The notes beneath the pieces were generated by a model, which saw only the letters and a program-made list of their open reading frames with translations, did no database searches and had not been told where the DNA came from. This document shows positions 1 to 11,299 of a stretch of DNA of 64,000 nt, piece by piece. Position 1 is the stretch's first letter; every line of letters starts with the position of its first letter. Made by a program: the position numbers and the translations under genes. Source of the DNA: Ceratopteris richardii (taxonomy: Eukaryota > Streptophyta > Polypodiopsida > Polypodiales > Pteridaceae); contig CM035441.1 of NCBI GenBank assembly GCA_020310875.1, forward strand, positions 86,144,777 through 86,208,776, read 5' to 3'.

Positions 1-358
1 TTTGAATTTCACCACTAGACATTCCAATCCAATGGGGTGATCAGGATTGTGCGTTTGTACCACTTGTCTTCGCAAACCATCCTCAAAGATGCGAGCACCT
101 AAGCGGTTGGTTCGGAGAAATTCTAATTGAGTCCTATAGGGTCCTTCGGGTCTTTCTAAATATGCTACATTTGACCCTCCTTCTGGTCTTTCCGTGCTAA
201 AAGCCATTTCCGATTCACTCGTATCTGAGCTCAACTCGTAGGGGTAATTACTATTCAGTTGTTGTGCCCACGATCGTGCAGTAGTTCCTACACTTGCTTC
301 TGATGATCTAAGGTTTCGTCGGTCTGACTTACCTATGTGTTTTTTCGATCTAAGGTTC
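1..358 (-). CDS. gag N-terminus of element A (runs off window)
   Basis: The minus strand is open from an ATG at 358 to the window edge, giving about 119 residues. It aligns along its length with the start of the element B gag (46402 onward): both begin MNLR, share RSWAQQL, then SETSESEM-like or SDTSESEM residues, then QLE-LRTNRLGA-I-EDGL and NPD-PIGLE. The product would be the N-terminal part of a capsid precursor. The shared start codon context in two separate copies supports this ATG as the real start. Confidence 0.8.
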
Positions 359-1044
359 ATGAATTTACTTAGCGGCACTTCTTTGGTCATCACTGGTTCT
401 TTGTTCTTTTAATTGCTTGGTTCTTTTTAAAGTCTTTTAAGTTCTTGTCCAACTGTAGGCGTCAGGAATCGACTTTCCGTGGTACTTTTGAGTTCTCGTT
501 CCGTCAGACTTAAGTTCTTTCCCGTTAGCTTTTTGTATCACACACCTTTACTTTAGTCTTGGACTTGAAAAATTTAAGTCTCTTGCACTTGAGGCGTTCC
601 TATTGTCGTTAATCCACAATGATACCATTTAGCCTAAGCTAATAATTGACTGAGGGGGTTGAGTAATCTTCCAACCTCAAGTCAGCTTTTCTGGTTGCTC
701 TGATGCCCAAGAAGCCGCGCTTCCCAAGCTTTATGCCCTTCACTGCCTTGCCTTGAATGCCCTTGATTGCCTTTGTTAGACCTGGAAAAATCCAATATTA
801 GACCAATATCACATTGGATGATCAAGCACTTGGATATAAACACTTTTAAAGTCCCTTGTCTTTTGCCCAATTTTTTCAATGCCCCTTGGCTTTCTAGTCC
901 CAGGATCTCGCGGGTAAAAATTGACAAACAGGTTTTTCTCCAAATATGAGCTAAGGGGTCTCCTATGAGTTTAATCACCCAAAAAGTTCCCAAAATTAGC
1001 CCCAAAATTGACCAAAAAATCAATTCCAAAAATCCTTTTGGGGT
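359..1044 (-). other. Leader of element A without recognised gene
   Basis: This is the 5' untranslated leader between the tandem array and gag. A 122-codon frame exists here but is low-complexity and has no counterpart at the same place in element B, so I do not call it a gene. Confidence 0.5.
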
Positions 1045-1690
1045 GGACAATCGTGATGGTCTGAGATAATCGCGATGGTCTGGGACCGTCGCGATGGTCC
1101 AGGTGAACCGTCGCGATGGCGTGGCACAATCGCGATGGTCCGAAGGAGCGAACAGTCGCGATGGTCAGAAAGTGGATGATCGCGATGGTGTGAATGTGAA
1201 CTGTCGCGATGGTCTGAAATGAACGATCGCGATGGCCCAAAAATGAACGAGCGCGATGGCGTGAATGTGAACTGTCACGATGGTCTGAAATGAACGATCG
1301 CGATGGCCCGAAAATGAACTGTCGCGATGGCGTCAGTCAACGGTCAACGATCAACGTGAACCGTCACGATGGTCCGAAGTGAACCGTCGCGATGGTCACA
1401 GATGCGCTGGCGTGAGCCAATCGCGATGGTGCAAAATTCGAGTTGTCGCGATGGTCTGAGGGTATCATCGCGATGGTCTAGCTTGCCATGTGGCAAGTGG
1501 GTTGTCACGATGGCATGAGCCAATCGCGATGGCGTGGGGTCGGCGGGATTGTCGCGATGGTCCAAGTGAATCGTCGCGATGGTTCAAGTGAGCCGTCGCG
1601 ATGGTCCGGCTGAGCCTTCGCGATGGCGTGAGCCAATTGCGATGGTGTGACACAATCGTGATGGTCTGAGCCAATCGCGATGGTCCACCA
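1045..1690 (-). repeat. Leader tandem array of element A, core TCGCGATGG
   Basis: About 27 copies of a core reading TCGCGATGG (with TCACGATGG and TCGTGATGG variants) recur at irregular spacings of roughly 15-35 bp, separated by short variable spacers such as 'tctgaaatgaac' and 'cgtgagccaa'. It is CpG-rich in an AT-rich region. The same position of element B carries a different array with the same TCGCGA centre. Function is unknown. Confidence 0.85.
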
Positions 1691-2161
1691 AACTATGAAT
1701 TTTTCAAATGCAAGTTTAGATTCCTATGTGCACAAGTGTGCTCTACATGCTGGTGTGGTCGCCTACCTCAAATTCCGAACTTTGCAGACCATCCCGATGG
1801 TCTGACACAGTCGGTATTTTCTAATAGAAAGTGATTTTCTTACCTTTTTGCAGCCTTCCTGATGCTCCGGAGTATTGTACCTGCAAGAAAACTCAAAAAC
1901 ACAATAGTACATGCAAGCACAAAAGCTCTCTCTCACTCTCTCGCATGCAGAAATGAGGGGAAATGAGGAGAATGGGTGGATATGGTGAATTTTCTGATTT
2001 TTTTTGGAGTTGAAGATGATGATGCAGTGATGAAGATGGAGTGTGGGGGAGGTGAAAAACACTAAAAACTAAGTAAAAACAACAAGAAAAACTGAAATTT
2101 TTACCTTCCAACACCACTTCTTGCAATACTCTTACCATCACACATTCGTCCTAGACTCGAT
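1691..2161 (-). other. Leader of element A between array and primer site
   Basis: Leader sequence just downstream (minus strand) of the primer site. It shares only short stretches with the equivalent part of element B and contains no recognisable protein. Confidence 0.5.
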
Positions 2162-2178
2162 CCACGGCAACGGCGCCA
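2162..2178 (-). promoter_or_regulatory. tRNA-Asp-type primer-binding site of element A
   Basis: The minus strand reads TGGCGCCGTTGCCGTGG immediately after the LTR end, nearly the complement of the 3' end of tRNA-Asp. The same site lies at 44536 in element B. Confidence 0.8.
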
Positions 2179-2182
2179 AATT

Positions 2183-2692
2183 TGGTGTTGTTTTAGCACA
2201 ATGGTGAGAACCACGTTAAGAAGCTCCACCTCCTTAATGTCAATCCGTGGAAGAGATAGGAGTGATATGAAGATCGTGAACGTGAGATGAAGTGAGAGTG
2301 ATGGTGAGAAGCATAAAGATGCACACACACATATACACACACAACAAAGAGACGAGCAAGACACAATGGAAGGTGAGAAATCAACTCTATTGCTCAAGAA
2401 CACTCTTACAAGCTCAAAATAGCTCTAAGCTCTTCTCTACTCCAACAAGCTAACCTCAAAAATGAGCTCTCTAGCTCTTTTTATAGATTCTAGACTAGTG
2501 TTGACCAGTTTCACATCTAGTGGCCGGCATAGTTAAAAAATAGGTCTTAGACGCTATTTGAAAGGGTAAACGGTGTCTAAAAATAACCAAAATTGGTACG
2601 CTCATTCTACCTAAGCTCTTGAATCTTGAGGACTCCTTTGCTTGCACAAAATGGAGCTATAAATTACAAAAAGGAGTTTTTTCTATGTTACA
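2183..2692 (-). repeat. 5' LTR of element A
   Basis: On the minus strand this runs from TGTAACATAG to AACAACACCA. It shares with the element B LTR a block reading CTATAAAA(G/A)-GAGCTAGAGAGCTC (TATA box at 2486-2478, minus strand), a TAGCTCCATTTTGTGCAAGC block and the end CACCA before the primer site. The outer end is set by comparison with element B and could be off by some bases. Confidence 0.7.
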
Positions 2693-2964
2693 TATGGTAC
2701 ATGAGTGATGAAAATCATTGTTGAATGTTTGAAAGAGTAATATAAAACATATTTGCCTGAAAAATTGATTCGATTGGCTCCCTGCTCTGTCTTTACATGC
2801 TTCCGCGTCTTCTATGCCTCTGGCTGCTGCCAACAACATAGGTTAGGAGTGTATTGGAAAAATTGAATTAAACATGTTCATCATTTGGTGCGAAATTCTA
2901 GATGTTTTAAAGAACATAAGATATTTGACCATACAACTTTGTGTCTTATACATAAACATCCTAC
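2693..2964. other. No recognised feature
   Basis: Short stretch between the outer end of the element A LTR and the gypsy relic. I see no coding signature or repeat in it. Confidence 0.4.
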
Positions 2965-3670
2965 ATGGAACGAAGAGATTGTGACCTATTTGAGACTAAC
3001 ATTCATGATAGAAGAGAGAAAGGGTTCGATGACAAGGTAATGGCTTTGGAATGTAAAGATTATGCCCTAATTGATGGTCAGCTCTACAAAAGAGGAAAGG
3101 ATGGTTATTTGAGGATTTATGTAAGTGAAGAAGAGTACTTAGCTATTCTTGAATCGCTCACCCTAGGGCAGCAATTGGACATTTTTTAGCTAAAAGAACT
3201 GCTAGGTTGATCAGATATGCCAGACTCTAGTGGCATACCATCCATCAAGATGTAGAGTTATTTGTCAAAAGATGCGACGTGTGCCAAATAACCAAAAATC
3301 CTATTAAGAGGGATAAAATGCCACTTAGACCAATAATGAGTTTTAGAGATTTTGCAAATTGGGGATTTGATTTTATTGGACCAATCAAACCTCCTTCTAG
3401 AATCTCTCATGTTGAATACATGGCAGTGGCAACTGATTATCTCATAGAATCGGTCAATCAAAAAGCTACTAGAAGGAATGATGCACAAACAAGGAAATTC
3501 TATTTTGAATATATCCTTTTAAGATTTGGTTTACAAGTAGAGATAGTAAGTGATAGAGGAACTCATTAATAAATGACATCTTAAATTGTGTGTTAAAGGA
3601 ATTTTCTGATAATCCAAAGGTGGTTTGCACCATATCATCCTTAGGAAAATGGAATAGCTAAAATAATGAG
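2965..3670 (+). mobile_element. Ty3/gypsy integrase relic
   Basis: Two open blocks (2965-3189 and 3279-3569) match the integrase region of elements B and C. The first has DYALIDGQLYKRGKDGYLR; the second has CQIT-NPI-RDKMPLRP, then F-NWGFDFIGPIKPPSR with the catalytic-core start, VATDYL and IVSDRGTH. A short following stretch resembles the YHPQANG region. It is an old, decayed fragment with neither LTR attached. Confidence 0.8.
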
Positions 3671-4420
3671 TGAACAAGAGCAATAGAGATAAGATCTCCC
3701 ACATGCACACTCTAATGAAAGAACAATCTTCCCTATTCTATGGATGATAATTACAAGTCTTATGGCACAACATATGTATGATCTCTTGCTATTTTCAATG
3801 AAAATGCACTCTAATATGTGATGAATCCTTTTATCCCTCACAATAGGCAAAGATTCCTCACAAGTAGGTGGTTTCCACCATTCTATACAAGCGGATTCTA
3901 TCTCCAATACATGAAAAGACATCTTTAATGAGCAAATCTAGGATTCAATTTCTAAGATGGAGCTCATTTACCTATATAATGCAAGTAGTATCTTTGTACA
4001 TTTTTACCTACTCTCCGGACGTTTGATGCTCAATGCTCATCTAATCTCATACCTAGAGACCATCCCAAATATGTAAATTCCTTCATGCTCATGGAGATAG
4101 TCGATGCATCTCCCATTATGTATACAAAAGAATTAGATACTATAGAATATTCTTTAAGAGATAGCACATGCTACTTACTTCATTTATGAGGTTGCAAATG
4201 CATTCTACTATCCTATTACATATGTCTCTTTCCCCTTATAATTTCTTTATACTTAAAATGCATTTCTTTCCAGTTCTATAAGTTTTGCATGATCGTCAAT
4301 AGAAGTAGTGAATTCTAATCCTTTCTATGCAAACAAAACTACTAGATAAACTTACTTCCAAAATAATATTGTCATTTAGTCTTCTATCAAATTGTAAAAA
4401 TAAATGACGAAGTACATTAT
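3671..4420. other. No recognised gene
   Basis: AT-rich sequence with only short random frames. Some phrases resemble copia-element noncoding DNA, but nothing firm can be supported. Confidence 0.35.
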
Positions 4421-5690
4421 ATTAAAAGTTATAATGCAAAAATTGTATTTTTTGGGTGTGTGTAGAAGTGAGAGAGACACATGAGAAGCACACACAAGGA
4501 GCACAAATGCAGCAAGACACATGGAGAAGATAGATGGCTGGAATAGCTCCCTCTATTGACGATGAGCTAAACTGAAGTAAGAGCTGAATAATATCCCTAA
4601 GTACAAAGTACCACCACATATGAGAGTATCAAGTATGTGGTAACATGAGGAAAAAAACCTCTAGCTAGAACTAGAGTAAAAAGTGCCCATGTATAGGGGA
4701 AAGGTTCACATCAAAGCTACTCGAGGAACACATAAGTGTAACAAAACCCCCTGGAGTGAATGATGTGAACACATAAAGGAAGTGACAGATCAGCCCCACA
4801 AGGTAATAAGCCTAAAGCTTTCCAAAAAGCTTCAAACTTTTCTCGTAGAAGAGCTTTGGTGGTGGTGGTATATGTCTTCCACATTATCTTGTGTAGGCAC
4901 ATATACCAAATCAATATCTCCTACATGAAGGCGCTCTCTCATATAATGATAATGCACATCAATATGTTTGGTCCGTGCATGAAACACTAGGTTTCGTGCA
5001 ACAGCCAAATCACTTTGACTATCAGTGAGAATATGCGCAACAACATCAATCTCCATGCAAAGATCCATCAAAAGGCGTCTCATCCATATACACTCCACTG
5101 TAGGTGTGAAAACTGCCCTGTACTCAGCTTCACAACCCAATGTCGCCACTGTAGGTTGCTTCTTACTCAACAAAGATATGCATGATTCTTCAAGGAAAAA
5201 GCAATTACCACTAGTGGTCACATGAGTATCATAACAACGAGCCCAATCACTATCTGTAAAAGCATGCAAGCATGGCTGAATATCTTTGCCATAAAAGAAA
5301 CCTAAGCTCAAGGTGCCTCAGAGATATCTAAACACATATTTCACTGCTTGCCAATGCTTAGTGTCAGGGCTATGCATGAATCGACTCAATTAGGAAACTG
5401 CATATTGTATATCCGGCCTTGTGTTGCATGCATATATAAGACATCCCCCAACTTGCTGATAAAGAGGTGTCAAATGCATCACTGGAATCCTCAACTGAGA
5501 ACCTAAATCATGTCTCAACTGGTGTGGAAACTGGCTTGCGATCTTCAAAGTAAAAACACATTTCAACATACTTTGCTTGATGCATAACAATTCCCCCCTC
5601 AATGGATACAAAGTGGATGCCAAGATAGTACCTCAAAAGACCAAGATAAGTGACATCAAAAGTATGCTGCAAATCAGCCATAAGAATCTA
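4421..5690 (-). mobile_element. Ty1/copia relic: 3' LTR-like region, RNase H, end of RT
   Basis: Minus-strand relic of the same copia family as element D at 35-41 kb. It contains an RNase H block (5311-4832), the end of reverse transcriptase (5623-5390) and a short AT-rich region (about 4421-4735) with the 'gaaaaaaacctc' and 'aaaagtgccc' phrases that also occur in the element D LTR. The RT part resumes at 7079-7480 beyond an unrelated block. Old and broken. Confidence 0.7.
4832..5311 (-). CDS. copia RNase H fragment
   Basis: 159 codons match the RNase H domain of copia polyproteins: HAFTDSDWARCYDTHVTTSG near the start, SLLSKKQPTVATLGCEAEYRA in the middle (about residues 46-66), ILTDSQSDLAVARN, then HARTKHIDVHYHYMRER and the terminal VPTQDNVEDI. 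The DSDWA, E-AEY and D-Q landmarks of this family are visible. It is part of a dead element and has no host role I can support. Confidence 0.8.
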   Translation of the reverse strand: MSLGFFYGKDIQPCLHAFTDSDWARCYDTHVTTSGNCFFLEESCISLLSKKQPTVATLGCEAEYRAVFTPTVECIWMRRLLMDLCMEIDVVAHILTDSQSDLAVARNLVFHARTKHIDVHYHYMRERLHVGDIDLVYVPTQDNVEDIYHHHQSSSTRKV

Positions 5691-7078
5691 AGTATTAAAC
5701 CTTCCAAAATATGCTTTCATGCCATGTTTCATTCTTAATCTCGTCAAATAATATGTGATCCGCAATGGTGATTGTGATAAGAACGAAAAAAATTGGCATA
5801 CATATTTCATTTGACGAAAAGAAGATGGCATCCATGATGGAAATAATGAAAATTTTTCAAATGATCCTTATCATTTTATGATATCAAAGAGTTTTGAGTA
5901 TTATTTTTAGTATGTGTTGATGTGTGCAAGGGATTATGTGTTTATGCATATAACAACTATAAAAAACAATATTTTGACTAAATATGTTAGAACTATATAT
6001 TCCTTTGAGTCTATTTGTACATGACTCTTGTTTCTTGGTAGGAACTAGTTTATTTTCTTGGATATCAAGTTAAATGTTTGTAATTTGGCATTATTCTAAT
6101 TGGATGTTAATATTTGTATGTGGATATATTGGTTTCTGTCCACACATATATCTACTTTGTTTGGTGTACATAGATCTGAAAAATTTGGTTGATTTTCAAA
6201 GATTGGTAGTTCCCTTATGTGTATACCTTGTTTGATGTCTTATTTTCTTTCTTCATGTGAAGAAATTGAATCGCTTCCATAATTGTACATGCTTTCTTAT
6301 GTGTCCACAAACTATTCATGATTGTATTTGTAGAATTTGGTTGATGCCCAGACAACAGAAGATTCTTGGTTGTGTCCAAAGACGTGAAAATTTTGGTGGA
6401 TTTCAATAAATTATTTAGCCTTGTATATGTAAGCTTTGGTTTGTTATGTCACACATTTTCTACTTGGTAACTTGAATGTGTTCATCTTCGATGATGTCCA
6501 TAAATTCCTTTGGGTCATATATGTAGGCTTTAGTTTTTTGTTTTTGGTAACTAGAGTCATATCAATTGATTTTATATGTGTATACCTTAATTGTTGTCTT
6601 CATAACTTGTTTGATTGTTGTCATATTTGTACACCTCTATGGATTTCCATAAGTTTGTTTGAACCATGTTTAAAACTAGTTGTTATTTTTGGTGTACAAC
6701 GTCAAAATAATTGATTTTAATTGAGTTGAAATGATTTTTCTAAGTGAGTTTGAGGTTCATACTATGTGATCTATGTTTCAAGGAATGTGTATAATTTTTC
6801 TTTCATATGATGCATTTTTTTTTCTTTTGATAAAAATACATTTGATTAGGAATTTTCATCCTGCTCACTACCATAGCATCTTGAGAGGTTATTTACATGA
6901 ATACAAAACATGACTTATTATGTTTTATAATTTTTCATTAAGCTTTGAATTATATTTAATATGTGTGTTAAAGGATTTTCTCAAATTCGTTTTGTAGAAG
7001 GCGTGCGAATTTTTAGAAAATTATCAAAACAGGATACTTAAGTGTCCTGTTTTGGTACCAAACTAGTGTTATTATATA
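5691..7078. other. AT-rich block of about 1.4 kb interrupting the copia relic
   Basis: The copia RT sequence stops near 5690 and resumes near 7079, judged by comparison with element D. The block between them is AT-rich, has no recognisable protein and shows no clear terminal repeats. Near its right end lies a short palindromic hairpin (about 7025-7053, AAACAGGATACTTAAGTGTCC and complement). It may be an unknown insertion or a replacement by rearrangement. Confidence 0.4.
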
Positions 7079-7480
7079 AGGTGCTCTCAGTTGGATTGTT
7101 ATGAAAACCATGTGCAATCAATTAGGCATGTATCTTTCCATACCAAGCACACGGTGCTTGCTTCAATCCATATAATGCCTTTTTGAACTTGCACACTTTG
7201 TTTTAATGCCCTTTCTACAAAAAACCACAAGGTTGACAAACATACACTTCTTCATGTAAGTTGCCATTCATAAATGCAGTTTTTTTGTCCAATTGATTTA
7301 CATTCCAACCACGATGGACTGCAAGTGCACAGATGCTATGAATGGTGGTCATTCGGCCAGTGGGTGCAAAGGTCTCATCAGAATGAATGCCTCTTTCTTG
7401 AGCATAACCTTTTGCAAGCCTAGACTTATACCTATCGACAATTCCATTGGGTTTCCACTTCAAATGTACAATTCATGATC
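7079..7480 (-). mobile_element. copia reverse-transcriptase fragment (minus strand)
   Basis: The open part (7463-7215) reads KWKPNGIVDRYKSRLAKGYAQ, then ERGI, ICALAVHRGWNVNQLD and AFMNGNLHEEVYV, the N-terminal fingers region of copia RT. The rest down to 7079 matches element D around 37150-37260. It lies head to head with the plus-strand fragment that starts at about 7490. Confidence 0.75.
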
Positions 7481-7489
7481 TCTCAAATG

Positions 7490-9106
7490 GAAATGTTGGT
7501 ATTGGTTCTAGCATTTTATGTCTTGGGCTATATAAGCTCATAGACTATGCAAAATTTTTGAATGATTTAGCACATGCATTTCAAGATTCTCAAGCTATCT
7601 TAGATGCAAAGCTCTAGCATGCATGCTTTGGTCATTTGAATTTTGCTAGTTTTCTATGCTTGCAAAAATTTGAAATGGTATCCTCTCTGCCCAAAATTGA
7701 GGCACCTTGTAAATATGTTTGTGAAGGCTATATTTTGGGCAAGATGCAACAATCATCCTTCCCAAAATATGGTTTAGAGTCGAGCTACTCATAAATTGTA
7801 GTTTGTTCATAGTGATGTCTCTAGTCATATGTAAACGTCTTCTTCTTTTTGGGAACTACATTTACTTCATGACTTTTATTCATGATTTCTCTAGGCATGC
7901 ATGGATGTATCCACTAAAAGAAAAGTCCAAAGTGTTTGCGTGCTTCAAATAGTTTATGCTTATGGCTGAAAATCTATCAGCATGTAAATTGGGAACCCTT
8001 TGTTCTGATTGATGGGAAAATGCATGTCTTCTAATTTTAATGCATTTTTGGCTGAGTGTGGGATAAAACATTAGTGTACACTTATGTATACACCTCAACA
8101 AAATGGAGTTATGTATACAACTCAACAAAATGGAGTTGTTAAAAGAAATAATAGGTCTCTCATGGAGATGGAGAGGTGTATGGTTGAAAGTCAAGCTTTA
8201 CCACATAGCTTCTGGCTTGAAGTTGTTATCTGTGCATCATATGTACTTTATAGGTGTCCCACCAAAGCACTACAATCTATCACTTCATATGAGGCTTGAC
8301 ATGGTCGCAAGCTATTTGTTGCTCATCGGCATGTCTTTGGTTGTATTGAATATGCATTGGTGGCTAAATAAAAATGTAGGAAATTGGATGATAAAGCAGT
8401 GAAATGTATTTTTGTTGGGTTCAATTCTGAAAGCAAAGGCTACCATCTCTATCATCCACAGACTAAACGCATTCTAGTTAGCCGTGATGTTGTTTTTGTG
8501 GAAGATGCAATTCTGCCATTATTTTCATGTACCAATGAGATTTTTGTTAGCTCTAGAGATCAGTATGACACTTTGTTACCTCTTTTTATAGGTGGACAAT
8601 CAAGTATTGGTCTAAATGAGGCAATTTCTTAGCCTTCATAGGTTCTAGATGATGATGTAGATCATTCCATTTTTATTAAAATTTAGATGATGCACTTATT
8701 GATGAGAGGGTTGATATAGAGCAGGCAAAAACTATGCCTAAATGATTAGTAGATACATTGAAATATAGCAAATTAGATGCATCATCTATCATATTGCACT
8801 CATTTAGACTCTCATAGTGCTTCCTTTGCATCAAATTGCTATGTGATTGCTGCCTCTAGTCTTTTTGATGAGAATGAGCTTGTTTCTTTTGATGAAGCAC
8901 AAAATTCAGAAATTTGGATGGTTGCTATGCAATTAGAATATGATGCTATTATGAAGAATGGTACTTGTTCTTTATGTGATTTGCCTCTAGTTAAAAAGGC
9001 CATTGGTAAATGGCTATACAAGCTCAAACATAAGCCTAATGCAACAACTGATAGGTATAAGGCGAGGCTTGTTGCAAAAGGTTATGCTTAAGAGAGAGGC
9101 ATTGCA
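7490..9106 (+). mobile_element. copia integrase-to-RT fragment (plus strand)
   Basis: In order, this has a GAG-pre-integrase region (HLNFASFLCLQKFEMVSSLPK near 7640-7690, then a C-x2-C-like knuckle), integrase parts (YTPQQNGV near 8090, RCPTKALQSI, CIFVGFNSESKGYHLYHPQTK at 8408-8470) and the start of RT (8777-9091: DEAQNSEIWMVAMQLEYDAI then YKARLVAKGYA). Sequence stops matching copia at about 9106, where a minus-strand gypsy remnant begins, probably because the gypsy element inserted there. Broken in several places. Confidence 0.75.
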
Positions 9107-9265
9107 ATCTGGGTCACTCGTTGCAAGTGTAGAGTCCTGTGTGAGGGCCAAAGGCATGATTACCTCTTTGCCGGTCGCAAACTCAAATGGGGTCATCTTC
9201 GTACTTGAGTGGATGGAATCGTTGCAGTGGAACTCCAGAATGTCCAAGTGCTTTGCCCAGTCCTT

Positions 9266-9694
9266 CTAATCGATCCTAACATAATTGCGGATGTAATCTT
9301 CGATTGTCTCGTTCACCCGTTCTGTCTGCCCATCTGTCTGTGGGTGGTAGGCTGATGAGAACCGAAGTTGCGTTCCCAAGAGGGGGAAAATCTCTATCCA
9401 TAGCCGCCTTAGGAAGCATCTGTCTCGATCCGAAACAATGGCCAACGGCAGTCCATGATACTTCACAATGCGAGTGAAGAAGAGGTGAGCTACTGCCTTA
9501 GTCGTAAGAGGCGGTTTGGCCGGGATAAAGTGGGCCTGCTTGGTGAAGTAGTCTACTACTACGAATATGGTGTTGAACCCTTGGGATGGTGGGAGTTCGG
9601 TTATGAAGTCCATGCTGATCATGTCCCACGGTTGGTTCGGGATCGGGAGGGGTTGGAGGAGGCCTGCGGGCTTAACTCGATCTTGATAGACCAA
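9266..9694 (-). CDS. gypsy integrase core fragment (M1)
   Basis: 142 codons of a retroviral-type integrase catalytic core. WDMISMDFITELPPSQGF carries the first catalytic Asp, IVSDRDRCF the second, and AYHPQTDGQTERVNE the Glu region, so the D,D35E order is visible. The next stretch on the minus strand (9247-9014) has STKMTPFEFATG, the end of the integrase region. Fossil of element M1. Confidence 0.8.
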   Translation of the reverse strand: MVYQDRVKPAGLLQPLPIPNQPWDMISMDFITELPPSQGFNTIFVVVDYFTKQAHFIPAKPPLTTKAVAHLFFTRIVKYHGLPLAIVSDRDRCFLRRLWIEIFPLLGTQLRFSSAYHPQTDGQTERVNETIEDYIRNYVRID

Positions 9695-9738
9695 CTGGCA
9701 TGTCGGGCACGTTTCTACATAGTCCTAGGCTTGTGCCT

Positions 9739-10434
9739 TCATGCGAGGCCAGTAAAAGTGCTTGTGGAGTGTCTCATAGCTGCGATTTTGCCCACCGTGG
9801 CCGGCCACTTTGCAATCATGTGCTTCCCACAACAACTCTTTGCGTAACTCAAAGTCATCCGGCACGTAGATCTTCCCTTTGCGATGGAGAATGCCCTCTT
9901 GATTGTGTAGTGGTCGGATGATTGGGCACTTTGGAGCTCTAAGAGGAGCTCTTGGATTCGGGTGTCTTGTCCTCGTGCACGTTGAATCCTGCCTCTCAAA
10001 TCGGATGACACTGTGGACATGGCTTGGATCTCGAGTCTTCGACTCAATGCATCGGGTATAACGTTCTGCTTCCCCGGCTTGTGAAGTATCTCTATGTTGA
10101 ATTTGGCCAAAAAATCTTGCCACCTTGCTTGCTTTGGACTTAACTTGGGTTGTGAAGTGAAATACTTCAAAGATATATTATCGCTGAAGACCTTTGTATG
10201 TTTGTCCAAGACGTAGTGCCTCCATTTGCGTAGGCAATGGACGACGACCAGCATTTCTTGCTCGTGTGTGCTCCATCTGAGCTCGGGTCCGGTTAGCTTG
10301 TGTGACTCGTATGCAACTGGTTGACCATCTTGTAAGAGGACGCCTCCAATGGCCGAACCGGATGCATCGGTGTGAACTTTGAATGGCTTGTCGAACTTGG
10401 GAAGTTTTAGGACCGGGGCATGGCACATGGCCAC
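9739..10434 (-). CDS. gypsy RNase H and integrase zinc-region fragment (M1)
   Basis: 231 codons. KPFKVHTDASGSAIGGVLLQ starts the RNase H domain with its first catalytic Asp; ELRWSTHEQEMLVVVHCLRKW holds the Glu; VFSDNISLKYF and PDALSRR follow. The His/Cys zinc region preceding the integrase core (HDCKVAGHGGQNRSYE) lies at 9841-9725 in a neighbouring frame. Confidence 0.8.
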   Translation of the reverse strand: MAMCHAPVLKLPKFDKPFKVHTDASGSAIGGVLLQDGQPVAYESHKLTGPELRWSTHEQEMLVVVHCLRKWRHYVLDKHTKVFSDNISLKYFTSQPKLSPKQARWQDFLAKFNIEILHKPGKQNVIPDALSRRLEIQAMSTVSSDLRGRIQRARGQDTRIQELLLELQSAQSSDHYTIKRAFSIAKGRSTCRMTLSYAKSCCGKHMIAKWPATVGKIAAMRHSTSTFTGLA

Positions 10435-10436
10435 CT

Positions 10437-11246
10437 TTAATGCTTCGAACGCCTCTTCCTCATCCGTTCCCCATTTGAATGGTTCCTCTCTTCGACCAAC
10501 TCCAAAAGTGGAGCCGCGATCTTGCTAAAACCTTGGATAAAACGACGGAGAAATTGGCAGAAGCCGATGAATTTGCGCACCTCTTTGACGGTCTTTGGGG
10601 GTGCCCATTTGAGTATGGCTTCGACTTTCTGAGGGTCGGCATGTAGGCCAAGTTCGGAGACAATGAACCCCAGGAATTCGACCTTCTTCATGCAGAACTC
10701 ACACTTGCTTGGCTTAGCAAAGAGCCGACGTTGCCTTAGTCGTTGCAAGACGGTCCAAACATGTTCATAGTGCTCTTCTATCATGCGGCTATAGATAAGG
10801 AGATCATCGATGTAAATGATAAGGAAGAGGTCTACCATGTCCCGGAAGCCATCGTTCATTTCCCGACAGAAAGTGGCCGGTGCCTCTGTAAGGCCGAACG
10901 GCATGACTAGCCACTCATAGTTGCCGTAGCGGGTGCGGAAAGCCGTCTTCTCTATGTGTTCCTGTGCCACTCTGATTTGATGGTAGCCGAACCGGAGGTC
11001 GATGGGTGTGAAGTATCGTGCCTTGCCGAGGCGATCTAAGAGTCCTTCCATCACGGGGACGGGGTATTTGCTCTTGACCGTGCCTTTGTTGAGTGCCCGA
11101 TAGTCGATGCATAGACGAAGGGAGCCATCTTTCTTCTTCACAAAAAGGACCGGGGCTCCGTAAGGTGAGCTACTTGGTCGGATGTATCTTTGGGCCTCTA
11201 CTTTGTGTAATTGCCGTTTGAGCTCTTGAAGGTCAGTCTCGTTCAT
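10437..11246 (-). CDS. gypsy reverse transcriptase fragment (M1)
   Basis: 269 codons covering fingers, palm and thumb: [19 protein letters not shown], then [44 protein letters not shown], the catalytic [10 protein letters not shown], and [20 protein letters not shown]. All main RT motifs are present, including the DD pair of the YIDD box. Fossil of element M1. Confidence 0.85.
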   Translation of the reverse strand: MNETDLQELKRQLHKVEAQRYIRPSSSPYGAPVLFVKKKDGSLRLCIDYRALNKGTVKSKYPVPVMEGLLDRLGKARYFTPIDLRFGYHQIRVAQEHIEKTAFRTRYGNYEWLVMPFGLTEAPATFCREMNDGFRDMVDLFLIIYIDDLLIYSRMIEEHYEHVWTVLQRLRQRRLFAKPSKCEFCMKKVEFLGFIVSELGLHADPQKVEAILKWAPPKTVKEVRKFIGFCQFLRRFIQGFSKIAAPLLELVEERNHSNGERMRKRRSKH

Positions 11247-11299
11247 TTGGTATGGAGCTCAAGAAGGGGGGGGGCAAGGGGGTGCCTTGCTTGAGGGGT

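Larger units (their letters stand above)
1..2692 (-). mobile_element. Ty3/gypsy element A, 5' part (LTR, primer site, leader, start of gag)
   Basis: Reading on the minus strand, an LTR (2692 to 2183) is followed by a tRNA-Asp-type primer-binding site (2178 to 2162), a long leader with a tandem array, and the start of gag (358 to beyond the left edge). The LTR core, primer site and gag N-terminus all match element B at 44-53 kb, so A and B belong to one lineage. An Asp-type primer site is known from Tat/Athila-like plant Ty3 elements. Only the first about 2.7 kb is in the window, so its state further downstream cannot be judged. Confidence 0.85.

Noticed and set aside
682-1674. Several minus-strand frames of 60-120 codons over the element A leader
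   Set aside because: They arise from the tandem array (repeated TIATVH-like peptides) and have no counterpart in element B.
1045-1690. CRISPR-like look of the regularly recurring TCGCGATGG units
   Set aside because: Units are short and degenerate, spacing is irregular, no cas genes are present and the array lies in a plant retroelement leader.
7025-7053. Hairpin as a transcription terminator
   Set aside because: There is no neighbouring gene, and rho-independent terminators do not apply to plant nuclear genes.
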